11,522 nucleotides of DNA from CAYJEQ01 sp964369235 (GTDB lineage Bacteria; Bacillota; Clostridia; Oscillospirales; Ruminococcaceae). This document shows, piece after piece, positions 1-5,995 of the stretch. Positions within the stretch are counted from its first letter, which is position 1, and each line of letters opens with the position of its first letter. Where the stretch lies: positions 1 through 11,522 of the forward strand of contig CAYJEQ010000078.1 of NCBI GenBank assembly GCA_964369235.1, in the 5' to 3' direction. The translations under genes were made by a program, and so were the position numbers. A model generated the notes under the pieces. It saw only the letters and a list, made by a program, of their open reading frames with translations. It was not told where the DNA came from and did not search any database.

Positions 1-18
1 CACTCTTAACTATTCACT

Positions 19-53
19 TATAAATAATCCTAACGCAGTAAGGATTATTTATA
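19..53. terminator. Hairpin, probable end of upstream unit
   Basis: A perfect 13-base-pair inverted repeat (arms 19-31 and 41-53) encloses a 9-base loop. The stem is AT-rich and is followed by a moderately T-rich stretch rather than a clean T run, so it is a weak candidate for an intrinsic terminator of a gene lying before the window. Being symmetric it could act in either direction. Confidence 0.4.
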
Positions 54-84
54 TTCTATTCACCACTAGGATTTATTGCTACTG

Positions 85-113
85 TTTACGAATATATTCT
101 TATGTGGTATACT
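85..113 (+). promoter_or_regulatory. Sigma-A type promoter for the prmA operon
   Basis: TTTACG at 85-90 and TATACT at 108-113 are separated by 17 bases, and the -10 is preceded by TGG, an extended -10 element. Transcription would start near 120, giving a leader of about 67 bases before prmA. A second TATAAT overlaps at 113-118 but lacks a matched -35. Confidence 0.5.
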
Positions 114-186
114 ATAATGTATGACTAATAGCCTATACGCTTATTGTATGCTAATTAATATGTAATTTAAAAGGACGGATAAAACC

Positions 187-1110
187 ATGACTAATTGGAC
201 AGAAATTAACATAACTATACCTTGTGAGCATTTAGAAAACGCATCGGCAATTGCCCAGATGACTGTGCCTTATGGCATCTATATTGAGGATTACTCCGAC
301 CTAGAAACCGAAGCTCCAAAGATTGCAAGAATCGACCTTATTGACGAAGATCTACTTAAAAAAGACCGTAATAACGCAATTATCCATATATATATAAGCC
401 CAGAGGAAAATCCAGCAGAGTCTATTAGTTTTCTGACTACTAGACTGGAAAGCGAAAGTATTCCCCACACTATAGCTACTAACCTAGTTAATCAGGAGGA
501 GTGGGCAACAGCATGGAAGAAATACTACCACCCAGTGCGTATTTCGGAAAATGTAGTGGTATGCCCTTCATGGGAGGAATATACTAGAGAGAGGGATGAA
601 GATAAAATCATTACCCTTGATCCAGGTATGGCATTTGGAACAGGTACCCATGACACTACAAGACTATGTGTACAGATACTGGATAAATTCGCTACTAAGG
701 ACAGCCGTATGTTAGATGTAGGCTGTGGCAGTGGTATCCTTGCTATTGCAGCTTCTCTACTAGGTTGTAGAGAGGTTATCGGTGTGGACATCGACCCAGT
801 AGCAGTAAAGGTAGCTAAGGAAAATGCCCAGCTTAATAATATTACCAACAGCACCTTCCTATGTGGTGATTTAGTAGATCAGGTAGAAGGTGGATTTGAC
901 ATAATCTGTGCAAACATCGTAGCCGATATAATCATAAGACTAAGTGGAGATATTACTCCATTCTTAAAGAAGGATGGCAGACTAATCGTTTCTGGAATTA
1001 TCCAGGAGCGTGAAGGTGATGTAGCTGTGGCACTGGAGAAAATCGGACTGGTGCAGACCCATCGTGAAGCTAATGGTGGCTGGGTTGCTCTTTGCTATAT
1101 GTGGAGGTAG
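187..1110 (+). CDS. prmA: Ribosomal protein L11 methyltransferase
   Basis: S-adenosylmethionine-dependent enzyme that methylates ribosomal protein L11 in the cytoplasm. The 307-residue length is normal for the family. The N-terminal substrate-recognition domain ends in a linker with the EWATAWKKYYHP block (about 105-116). The class I methyltransferase domain follows, with DPGMAFGTGTHDTT at 145-158, the SAM-binding DVGCGSG loop at 177-183, the acidic DIDP at 201-204 and NIVADI at 243-248. The ATG start has AAGGACGG at 171-178, 8 bases upstream. It is the first gene of its operon and is followed after 3 bases by rsmE, a standard Firmicutes pairing of two translation-apparatus methyltransferases. 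All key motifs are present and I see nothing unusual. Confidence 0.96.
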   Translation: MTNWTEINITIPCEHLENASAIAQMTVPYGIYIEDYSDLETEAPKIARIDLIDEDLLKKDRNNAIIHIYISPEENPAESISFLTTRLESESIPHTIATNLVNQEEWATAWKKYYHPVRISENVVVCPSWEEYTRERDEDKIITLDPGMAFGTGTHDTTRLCVQILDKFATKDSRMLDVGCGSGILAIAASLLGCREVIGVDIDPVAVKVAKENAQLNNITNSTFLCGDLVDQVEGGFDIICANIVADIIIRLSGDITPFLKKDGRLIVSGIIQEREGDVAVALEKIGLVQTHREANGGWVALCYMWR

Positions 1111-1113
1111 TCT

Positions 1114-1836
1114 ATGCCTAGATTTTTTTCTCAGAATATAAAGGGCGATTACTGCTATATTACAGGGGAGGACGCTCTACACCTAAGCAAATCCCTCAGG
1201 GCAAAGGTAGGTGAGGCTATCACTGTATGTGATAGTAATGGCAGTGACTACCACTGTGAAATCAGTGAAATCACAAAGGATAGTGTAAGCTGTAAAATAC
1301 TATCTAAAGAAGCCTGTAATACCGAGCCTAAAGTAAAGGTAGATTTATATATGTCCCTACCTAAAGGGGATAAGTCAGAGCTAATTATCCAGAAGGCTGT
1401 AGAGATGGGCATTAACTCCATCTATTTTATACTGTCCGAGCGCTGTATCTCTCGCCCAGATGATAAATCATGGAATAAGAAATGCCAGCGTTACCAAAAG
1501 ATAGCAGTAGAAGCGGCTAAGCAATCTGGTAGAGGGATACTACCACAGGTAGAGGGTGTACTGTCCTTTAAGGAGGCAGTGGCACAGGCTAAGGAAAGCC
1601 AGCTACCTATAATCTTTTACGAAAGAGCAACTAAAAAGCTATCCACCCTACTATCACAAAACCCAGCTACTATATCTATGATAGTTGGTAGTGAAGGTGG
1701 TTTTACTGAGGATGAGGTAAACTACGCACTGGAAAATGGCGTAGAATCCCTATCTCTAGGCAGTAGAATAGTTCGCTGTGAAACTGCACCACTACTTGCC
1801 CTAGGTGGCATTATGTATGGTTGTGGTGAATTTTAA
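1114..1836 (+). CDS. rsmE: 16S rRNA (uracil1498-N3)-methyltransferase
   Basis: SPOUT-class methyltransferase that modifies U1498 of 16S rRNA using S-adenosylmethionine. The 240 residues match the family length. An N-terminal PUA-like RNA-binding part covers roughly 1-70. The knotted catalytic domain shows GDKSELIIQKAVEMG (85-99), EAAKQSGR (133-140), GSEGGFTEDE (192-201) and the cofactor-binding LGSRIVRCETAPL (215-227). In the last motif Cys222 stands where Thr or Ala is common, which should be harmless. The ATG lies 3 bases after the prmA stop, and its ribosome binding site GGAGG (1103-1107) sits inside the end of prmA, so the two are translationally close and surely cotranscribed. Confidence 0.95.
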   Translation: MPRFFSQNIKGDYCYITGEDALHLSKSLRAKVGEAITVCDSNGSDYHCEISEITKDSVSCKILSKEACNTEPKVKVDLYMSLPKGDKSELIIQKAVEMGINSIYFILSERCISRPDDKSWNKKCQRYQKIAVEAAKQSGRGILPQVEGVLSFKEAVAQAKESQLPIIFYERATKKLSTLLSQNPATISMIVGSEGGFTEDEVNYALENGVESLSLGSRIVRCETAPLLALGGIMYGCGEF

Positions 1837-1848
1837 TTAATCTTATAT

Positions 1849-1863
1849 GGAGGTGGTACTATT
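1849..1863 (+). promoter_or_regulatory. Strong ribosome binding site pointing to an ATT start
   Basis: GGAGGTGG at 1849-1856 is close to the ideal anti-16S pairing sequence, and ATT at 1861-1863 is at normal spacing. No conventional start codon exists in the frame until 1912. This site decides the start of the 1861-2358 gene. ATT starts are rare and are known from infC and pcnB. Confidence 0.55.
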
Positions 1864-2358
1864 AAACCCAGTTTAAAAACTAGTGTTGCCGAAGGCTTTA
1901 TAGCCTTACTAATGATAATATCACTGCTTTTTTTAGGGGAATTAGTAGGCGCAAATCTCCCTAGAGAGATGCCAGATATAGATAGCACCCTAATAGAGAG
2001 ATACCTTCCCATAGGAGAAAGTTCGGTGGATATCCCTGCCCTACTAGAAAGCCCTAATCTGGGATCTATGGGGTTTCTATATGCTTTGGCTGCGCTGGAC
2101 AGCACCCCTTATAGGGATTTTTCCCCACAGGAGGACGCTAATGTATTTCTTGATATAGCCAGTCTTCTACCCAGTGAGGGTAGGATAACTTTATTTAAAT
2201 TTGGCATAGATAACAGCCTTAATATAACCTATGAGGGAAGCCAAGATAGTTTAAATCAGTTTACCAATAGCCTAGCTAAAACAGGGAGATTTTCCACTAT
2301 ACACTACAGTAAAAACCCAGAGGAAAACAGCTACACAATACACACTCAATTAATGTGA
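1861..2358 (+). CDS. Small membrane-anchored protein, ATT start, PilN-like tail
   Basis: I do not recognise a named family. The frame is open from 1837. The first ATG (1912) has no ribosome binding site and would cut into the membrane segment. By contrast GGAGGTGG (1849-1856) stands 6 bases before an ATT at 1861, and no ATG, GTG or TTG lies between. I therefore choose ATT, giving 165 residues: a short basic N-terminus (KPSLKTS), one transmembrane helix (about 12-30, EGFIALLMIISLLFLGELV) and an extracytoplasmic domain. The last 60 residues run as strand, helix (SLNQFTNSLAKTGRF), strand, strand, resembling the C-terminal ferredoxin-like fold of PilN/PilO-type pilus assembly proteins. That similarity is only a pattern impression. 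The gene sits between rsmE and a thioesterase gene and is probably cotranscribed with both. Coding reality is likely; function is unknown. Confidence 0.65.
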   Translation: MKPSLKTSVAEGFIALLMIISLLFLGELVGANLPREMPDIDSTLIERYLPIGESSVDIPALLESPNLGSMGFLYALAALDSTPYRDFSPQEDANVFLDIASLLPSEGRITLFKFGIDNSLNITYEGSQDSLNQFTNSLAKTGRFSTIHYSKNPEENSYTIHTQLM

Positions 2359-2374
2359 AAGGCAGATAGATACA

Positions 2375-3112
2375 ATGAAAGCAATGGACGGGGCTATGAG
2401 CTACCAAATCACCATACCTAAATACCACTGTGATTTAAATAAAACCCTAGGAATGGTATATCTGCTTAAGGAGATTGAGCAGATTGCCACTGTTCATGGG
2501 GAATCCTTTGGAGGAGGTCATCAGGATTTACTGGATATGAACATGATTTTTGTTATGTCAAAAATCGGCATTAAAATCCACCGTATACCTACTATGAATG
2601 AACAGCTACAGATAATTACCAAACCACAAGACCTTAAAGGGGTAAGTTTCCTTAGAAAAAGTCAGATAGCCACCCTAGATGGTGAGCTACTTATTGACAG
2701 TCAGACTGCATGGGTGCTTATTGATCCTACCAGTCGTCGTATACTTCGCCCCAGTGTGTATCCATATACATTTCAGATTGATGAGGGTGAGCCCGACCAT
2801 ATAAATGTGCTAAAAACTAAACTGCAAACCAGTGACAATATAGTACATGCCTACACTAAAACCATACGCTACAGCGATATGGATCTTAATAACCATATGA
2901 ATAACACCATCTATGGTAATGTTATAATGGATGCCCTACCCTTTGATTTAGTATCCAGTAAATCCCCTAAATCCATCTATCTCCACTATCAAAAAGAAGC
3001 CCTCCTAGGAGATCAGTTAAAGGTAGGTATAGCAAATCTAGGCAATGAAAACTTCTACATAGAGGGCAGAGGCAGTGAGGGAAATCACTTTAGCTGTAAT
3101 GTATCATTTTAA
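2375..3112 (+). CDS. Acyl-ACP thioesterase, double hotdog
   Basis: Bacterial member of the FatA/FatB-like acyl-ACP thioesterase family, which hydrolyses acyl-acyl carrier protein to free fatty acid. Two hotdog domains are recognisable in 245 residues. The N-terminal one (about 10-130) includes the long helix LGMVYLLKEIEQIATVHGES and the strand region ending TAWVLIDPTSRRILRPS. The C-terminal one (about 158-245) starts with TIRYSDMDLNNHMNNTIY, carrying the D-x-N-x-H-x-N-N-x-x-Y catalytic pattern at 170-180 with His174. The ATG at 2375 is preceded by only a weak AAAGGC, and an in-frame ATG at 2396 (MSYQITIPKYH) follows GGACGGGG too closely, so the start could be either. It is last in the prmA operon, 16 bases after the previous stop and about 30 bases before a terminator. 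Chain-length preference cannot be told. Confidence 0.88.
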   Translation: MKAMDGAMSYQITIPKYHCDLNKTLGMVYLLKEIEQIATVHGESFGGGHQDLLDMNMIFVMSKIGIKIHRIPTMNEQLQIITKPQDLKGVSFLRKSQIATLDGELLIDSQTAWVLIDPTSRRILRPSVYPYTFQIDEGEPDHINVLKTKLQTSDNIVHAYTKTIRYSDMDLNNHMNNTIYGNVIMDALPFDLVSSKSPKSIYLHYQKEALLGDQLKVGIANLGNENFYIEGRGSEGNHFSCNVSF

Positions 3113-3143
3113 TTCTAATAATTAGTATATAGACAATAAAAAT

Positions 3144-3180
3144 AAGGCTGTAGAGATTTTTTTAATCCTCTACAGCCTTT
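3144..3180. terminator. Intrinsic terminator after the thioesterase gene
   Basis: A perfect 12-base-pair stem (3144-3155 with 3168-3179, AAGGCTGTAGAG against CTCTACAGCCTT) has a T-rich 12-base loop. On the plus strand it is followed only by TTTAGC. On the minus strand it is followed by TTATTTTTATTG. It probably serves both converging genes. The same stem core recurs at the end of the window. Confidence 0.75.
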
Positions 3181-3254
3181 AGCATTACACTATTCACTTC
3201 TATATAAGTTATGGGGTGTATTCCCTAGCCATCGAGCCAGTGAATGCACCCCAT
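3144..3254. repeat. Terminator-plus-long-hairpin element, copy A
   Basis: Beyond the terminator stem lies a second hairpin with arms 3211-3226 and 3239-3254, 16 positions with one G-T pair and one C/T mismatch, and a 12-base loop. The whole unit resembles 11396-11503: the same GGCTGTAGA stem core, a shared TTCTATAT between the hairpins, then GGGGTGnnTTCCCTnGCC. Both copies lie directly downstream of a gene end. The rest of this 180-base gap holds nothing else I can identify. Confidence 0.6.
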
Positions 3255-3293
3255 TATAATCTCATCTAAGTATTTATTTAATAGCCTATTATG

Positions 3294-3683
3294 CTAATTT
3301 TCCTCTGGGGCTCTAATGGTAACAGCCACCTGATTTGGCATACAAACAGCAATGTCAAAGTCAGCACTTATTGCTCCAAACTGCTCACATAGATGGTCAG
3401 GGCAGACTACATCAACAAACCTTATGCTTTCATTCTCTAATAGGAAATTTACCGGCACACCGTACTGCTCCATAGATATGGTTTGGCTTTTTCCATCAGT
3501 ATACTCACCTAGATTTATCTCTAGTTCATGTTCATTTCCTATGGTAATTATAGCTGTATTCCCCTGTGGTATAGCAATGCTTTTCATATAAGCAGAGTAA
3601 CCAAAATACCCCATAATAGCAAGGGCTATTACTCCAATAATAATTATATCACCTTTTTTTATAAAACTGCGCTTTTCTTCCAC
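3294..3683 (-). CDS. Membrane-anchored NusG domain II protein
   Basis: A 129-residue protein with a short charged N-terminus, one transmembrane helix (about 11-31, GDIIIIGVIALAIMGYFGYS) and an extracytoplasmic NusG_II-type beta domain. The C-terminal half carries the typical cysteine pattern CPDHLC (94-99) and CMPNQVAV (Cys114 onward), seen in small standalone NusG domain II proteins of Clostridia. Their role is unknown; they are not transcription factors like full NusG, since the NGN domain is absent. The start is GTG at 3683, with AGGAG six bases or so upstream. It is a single gene, convergent to the thioesterase gene and divergent from ddl, with its own promoter. Family assignment is firm, function open. 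Confidence 0.85.
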   Translation of the reverse strand: MEEKRSFIKKGDIIIIGVIALAIMGYFGYSAYMKSIAIPQGNTAIITIGNEHELEINLGEYTDGKSQTISMEQYGVPVNFLLENESIRFVDVVCPDHLCEQFGAISADFDIAVCMPNQVAVTIRAPEEN

Positions 3684-3687
3684 AAAT

Positions 3688-3734
3688 ATTCTCCTATCAA
3701 CTGTGTTTACTTTACTATTCTCCTATCTACTGTG
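3688..3734 (-). repeat. Duplicated ribosome-binding-site segment in leader
   Basis: Two 18-base direct repeats, 3688-3705 and 3717-3734, differ at one position and lie 29 bases apart. On the minus strand each reads CACAGT(A/T)GATAGGAGAAT, so the AGGAG ribosome binding site is duplicated in the short leader of the NusG domain II gene. Only the downstream copy is followed by a start codon (GTG at 3683). Confidence 0.6.
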
Positions 3735-3764
3735 ATTATACCTTTAGTAAGCTATCTTTGTCAA
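3735..3764 (-). promoter_or_regulatory. Sigma-A promoter of the NusG domain II gene
   Basis: On the minus strand TTGACA (3759-3764) and TATAAT (3735-3740) are both perfect consensus hexamers with an 18-base spacer. Transcription would start near 3728, about 45 bases before the GTG start. Confidence 0.8.
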
Positions 3765-3915
3765 ACAAACTTTTTGTGGCTAAATTATATCAAAATAAAA
3801 TAATATCCACCTTTGTATTATACATTATATCCAGTGAATTAAATGGCTTTTGGACTATGGCATTAATACTGTGCATATTCATATTATAAAAGACCTTTAT
3901 ACAGCGAAATTTTAA

Positions 3916-3944
3916 TTGATATACCTAATAGTTTGTGGTATAAT
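3916..3944 (+). promoter_or_regulatory. Sigma-A promoter for the ddl operon
   Basis: TTGATA (3916-3921) and TATAAT (3939-3944) are 17 bases apart, and TGG directly before the -10 makes it an extended -10 promoter, as in front of prmA. Start near 3951 gives a leader of about 264 bases before ddl, unusually long for a simple leader. Confidence 0.7.
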
Positions 3945-3969
3945 ATACACTGTATAACTAGGTTTAAAT
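3942..3969 (+). repeat. 28-base direct repeat, copy 1, with palindromic core
   Basis: Identical to 4092-4119 except at one base (3961 G, 4111 T). It overlaps the end of the -10 box and the predicted transcription start. Its core TATAC-ACT-GTATA (3944-3956) is a perfect palindrome with a 3-base centre, the form of a repressor operator. Function is inferred from position only. Confidence 0.7.
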
Positions 3970-4214
3970 TTCTTGACCTTATTGTGTATATTATAGCCTT
4001 ATTCATAGCTTTAGGTTTGATGCCTAGGCATATCCGCTTTCGCTCCATACCCTTATGGCTAATTGTATGAATTTTCTTCGAAATTCCATACAATATACAC
4101 TGTATAACTATGTTTAAATACATATAACAAAATTTAAACTTTTTTAGGCTATTATAAGCTGATAAACTATAATAGCATTACCCTTAATTTTTACATTTTA
4201 GGAGAGTATCCATA
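3951..4214 (+). promoter_or_regulatory. Long structured leader of ddl, possible attenuator
   Basis: No gene fits here. The leader holds a 12-base palindrome (4020-4031, ATGCCTAGGCAT) and a hairpin 4063-4074/4081-4093 with one bulge. GTTTAAAT/ATTTAAAC (4112-4119 with 4132-4139) follows, with six Ts after it (4140-4145) as in a weak terminator. Last is a 9-base-pair hairpin, 4148-4156/4168-4176, before the ribosome binding site. Arms can swap: GTGTATATT (3984-3992) matches AATATACAC (4092-4100), and GTTTAAATT of repeat copy 1 (3962-3970) also matches 4131-4139. The stems are AT-rich and weak. I match it to no known riboswitch and see no T-box motif. Confidence 0.35.
4092..4119 (+). repeat. 28-base direct repeat, copy 2, in the ddl leader
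   Basis: Second copy, 150 bases downstream of the first, with the same TATAC-ACT-GTATA core at 4094-4106. It lies well inside the predicted ddl leader. Its right end (GTTTAAAT, 4112-4119) forms the left arm of a hairpin ending in a T run. Confidence 0.7.
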
Positions 4215-5276
4215 ATGAACAAAATAAATCTTGCAATAATATTCGGAGGCGCCAGTAGTGAGTACGAAGTTTCTCTACGCAGTGCCACCTCGGTAATAAA
4301 CAACACCAACACCGACCTATACGACCTAATACTTATCGGTATTACCAAGGAAGGCAGATGGCTAAGATACACTGGGGACACCGATAAAATAATTGATAAT
4401 AGCTGGATTAATTCCCCTGAGTGTTTCCCAGCAGTTATCTCCCCTGATAGCAATCATCATGGTATTATCCAGTTTAAGCCTGATAAGGTGGAGATTGTAC
4501 CTATTGATGTAGTATTCCCAGTTCTTCATGGAAAAAACGGTGAAGACGGTACATTACAGGGGCTACTAGATATGGCTGGGATACCATATGTAGGCTGTGG
4601 AGTTGCCTCCTCAGCAAACTGTATGGATAAGGAGCTTACCCATATTATCCTAGAAAATGCTGGGGTTAAAACCTCCTGTTGGCAGGTGGTTAGAAAAAGC
4701 GATATGACTAGCTTTGATGCTATTGAAACCTCCCTGGTAAAAAAACTATCCTACCCAATGTTTGTAAAACCAGCCTGTGCTGGCTCCTCTGTAGGGGTAG
4801 GTAAGGCAAATAATAAAGCACAGCTAAAAGCAGCCATTATAGAAGCCTTAAAACATGATAATAAGGTGCTTGTGGAGGAGTGCATAGTAGGCATCGAGGT
4901 AGAATGTGCCGTTATGGGTAATTCCCACCCTACTGCTTCGGTGGTAGGTGAGCTAGAGGTACAAAGCGAGTTTTACGACTATGATGCTAAGTACACAAAC
5001 GACACTACAACCATACATATCCCAGCTAGAATACCACTGGTACAGGCAGAAACAATCCGACTAGCTGCTGTATCAGCCTATAAGGCACTGGGCTGTAGGG
5101 GACTTTCTCGTGTGGATTTCTTTGCCCTTAATGACGGTAAGATTATCCTTAACGAAATAAACACCCTACCGGGATTTACCTCCATTAGTATGTATCCTAA
5201 AATGATGATGGAAAGTGGCATGAGCTATCCACAGATAATAGATAAACTAATTAAACTTGCACTAGAAGATGCATAA
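4215..5276 (+). CDS. ddl: D-alanine-D-alanine ligase
   Basis: ATP-grasp enzyme that joins two D-alanines in the cytoplasm for the peptidoglycan pentapeptide. The 353 residues match the longer Ddl form. Visible motifs are GGASSEYEVS (11-20), HGKNGEDGTLQG (105-116), VKPACAGSSVGV (184-195), FYDYDAKY (253-260), SRVDFF (298-303) and NEINTLPGFTSIS (313-325). The Glu, Ser and Tyr positions expected of the D-Ala-D-Ala type are present, and the FYDYDAKY Tyr argues against a VanA-type D-lactate ligase. The ATG has GGAGAG at 4201-4206, 8 bases upstream. It heads the operon that continues with a racemase-like gene, DUF1934, argS and a MetH-like gene, and its long repeat-bearing leader suggests regulation. 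Confidence 0.96.
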   Translation: MNKINLAIIFGGASSEYEVSLRSATSVINNTNTDLYDLILIGITKEGRWLRYTGDTDKIIDNSWINSPECFPAVISPDSNHHGIIQFKPDKVEIVPIDVVFPVLHGKNGEDGTLQGLLDMAGIPYVGCGVASSANCMDKELTHIILENAGVKTSCWQVVRKSDMTSFDAIETSLVKKLSYPMFVKPACAGSSVGVGKANNKAQLKAAIIEALKHDNKVLVEECIVGIEVECAVMGNSHPTASVVGELEVQSEFYDYDAKYTNDTTTIHIPARIPLVQAETIRLAAVSAYKALGCRGLSRVDFFALNDGKIILNEINTLPGFTSISMYPKMMMESGMSYPQIIDKLIKLALEDA

Positions 5277-5308
5277 CCCATTATTTTAAATAGAGAGGTA
5301 CAGTCTTA

Positions 5309-5959
5309 ATGGATAAGTTATTAATAGGTGTTATTGACAGTAACACATCAGCAGTAGAAAAACTAGCAAAAGACTTCCCCTATATAGATTTTTTAGTAAG
5401 CCTATACACCCATACTATAACCGAAGAAAATCGCAGTGAGCTAACCAAGGCTATGAAAGCTACTGTAGCAGAGCTAACCCAGAAAAATACTGAGATAATC
5501 ATCTGCTTAGATCCACTGTTAAGCCAGTATCTGCCTAAAGAGGGAGATATTCCACTGATAAGTGTTTTTTCCACTGGTTTACAGGAGGCTTGTTCCCTTA
5601 CCCATGGTCGTATTGGGGTACTTTCCTCAAAATCTGCACTTAAGGTAGGTGGATATGGTAAGCTGGCAAGGAACATCCGTCCAACGGTGGTGGTAACAGG
5701 GTGGTATCTAGAAAATATAAACAAACCAACAAGGGAAGACATTGACGAAGCTGTAGAGGTATTTAGTCGTGATCATGTAGACTGTGTGCTAATTAGTGCT
5801 TGTCTACAAAGGGATCTGGTTGATTATCTATCAGAGAAGATGCCAGAGGTACATATAGTTCGTCAGTGGGAAACCCTAAATAAAACCTTAAAATCCACCC
5901 TAGCAGTAAAAGGCATGATGGTTTTTCACAATAAAGGATCTGTAAACACATTAAGTTAA
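5309..5959 (+). CDS. Diverged glutamate racemase (MurI)-like protein
   Basis: A 216-residue protein, about 50 shorter than MurI, that follows the MurI layout with worn motifs. IGVIDS (6-11) keeps the Asp-Ser of the family IGVxDSGVGG, but the glycine-rich part is replaced by NTSAVEKL. IIICLDP (63-69) sits where MurI has the catalytic ACNTA: Cys66 remains but Asn-Thr is Leu-Asp. GRIGVLSSKSALKVGGYGKL (100-119) matches the family GxIGVxxTxxTxxSxxY strand-helix well. LISACLQRDLV (161-171) replaces LGCTHYPLL: Cys165 remains, Thr-His is Leu-Gln. The pseudo-symmetric two-cysteine frame thus survives while neighbouring catalytic residues are lost. It follows ddl by 32 bases, with AGAGAGG before its ATG. 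Either an altered amino acid racemase or a non-catalytic relative; true MurI activity is doubtful. Confidence 0.6.
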   Translation: MDKLLIGVIDSNTSAVEKLAKDFPYIDFLVSLYTHTITEENRSELTKAMKATVAELTQKNTEIIICLDPLLSQYLPKEGDIPLISVFSTGLQEACSLTHGRIGVLSSKSALKVGGYGKLARNIRPTVVVTGWYLENINKPTREDIDEAVEVFSRDHVDCVLISACLQRDLVDYLSEKMPEVHIVRQWETLNKTLKSTLAVKGMMVFHNKGSVNTLS

Positions 5960-5995
5960 CCATTAGGTTAAGAGCAAAGAAAGAAGGCAAATATC

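Noticed and set aside
1861..1950. Type IV prepilin-like start (GF followed by hydrophobics) in the small membrane protein
   Set aside because: The glutamate expected at position 5 after the cleavage site is leucine, and the downstream part does not look like a pilin.
1833..2105. Minus-strand open frame opposite the ATT-start gene
   Set aside because: Shadow of the plus-strand gene, which has a ribosome binding site and a membrane helix; the minus frame has neither a binding site nor a recognisable domain.
3884..4123. Open frame on the minus strand in the ddl leader, 79 codons with a repeated NxVIQCILY
   Set aside because: The internal repeat is only the translation of the 28-base DNA repeat. 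There is no ribosome binding site or family resemblance, and the region carries promoters and hairpins.
4168..4173. TATAAT just before ddl as a second promoter
   Set aside because: No acceptable -35 at 16-18 bases, no extended -10, and the hexamer is an arm of a hairpin in an AT-rich stretch.
3951..4214. T-box or known riboswitch before ddl
   Set aside because: No T-box AGGGTGGNACCGCG-type sequence and no other class signature that I recognise.
4215..5276. VanA-type D-Ala-D-Lac ligase
   Set aside because: The FYDYDAKY motif and general layout are those of ordinary Ddl, and no vanH/vanX partners are present.
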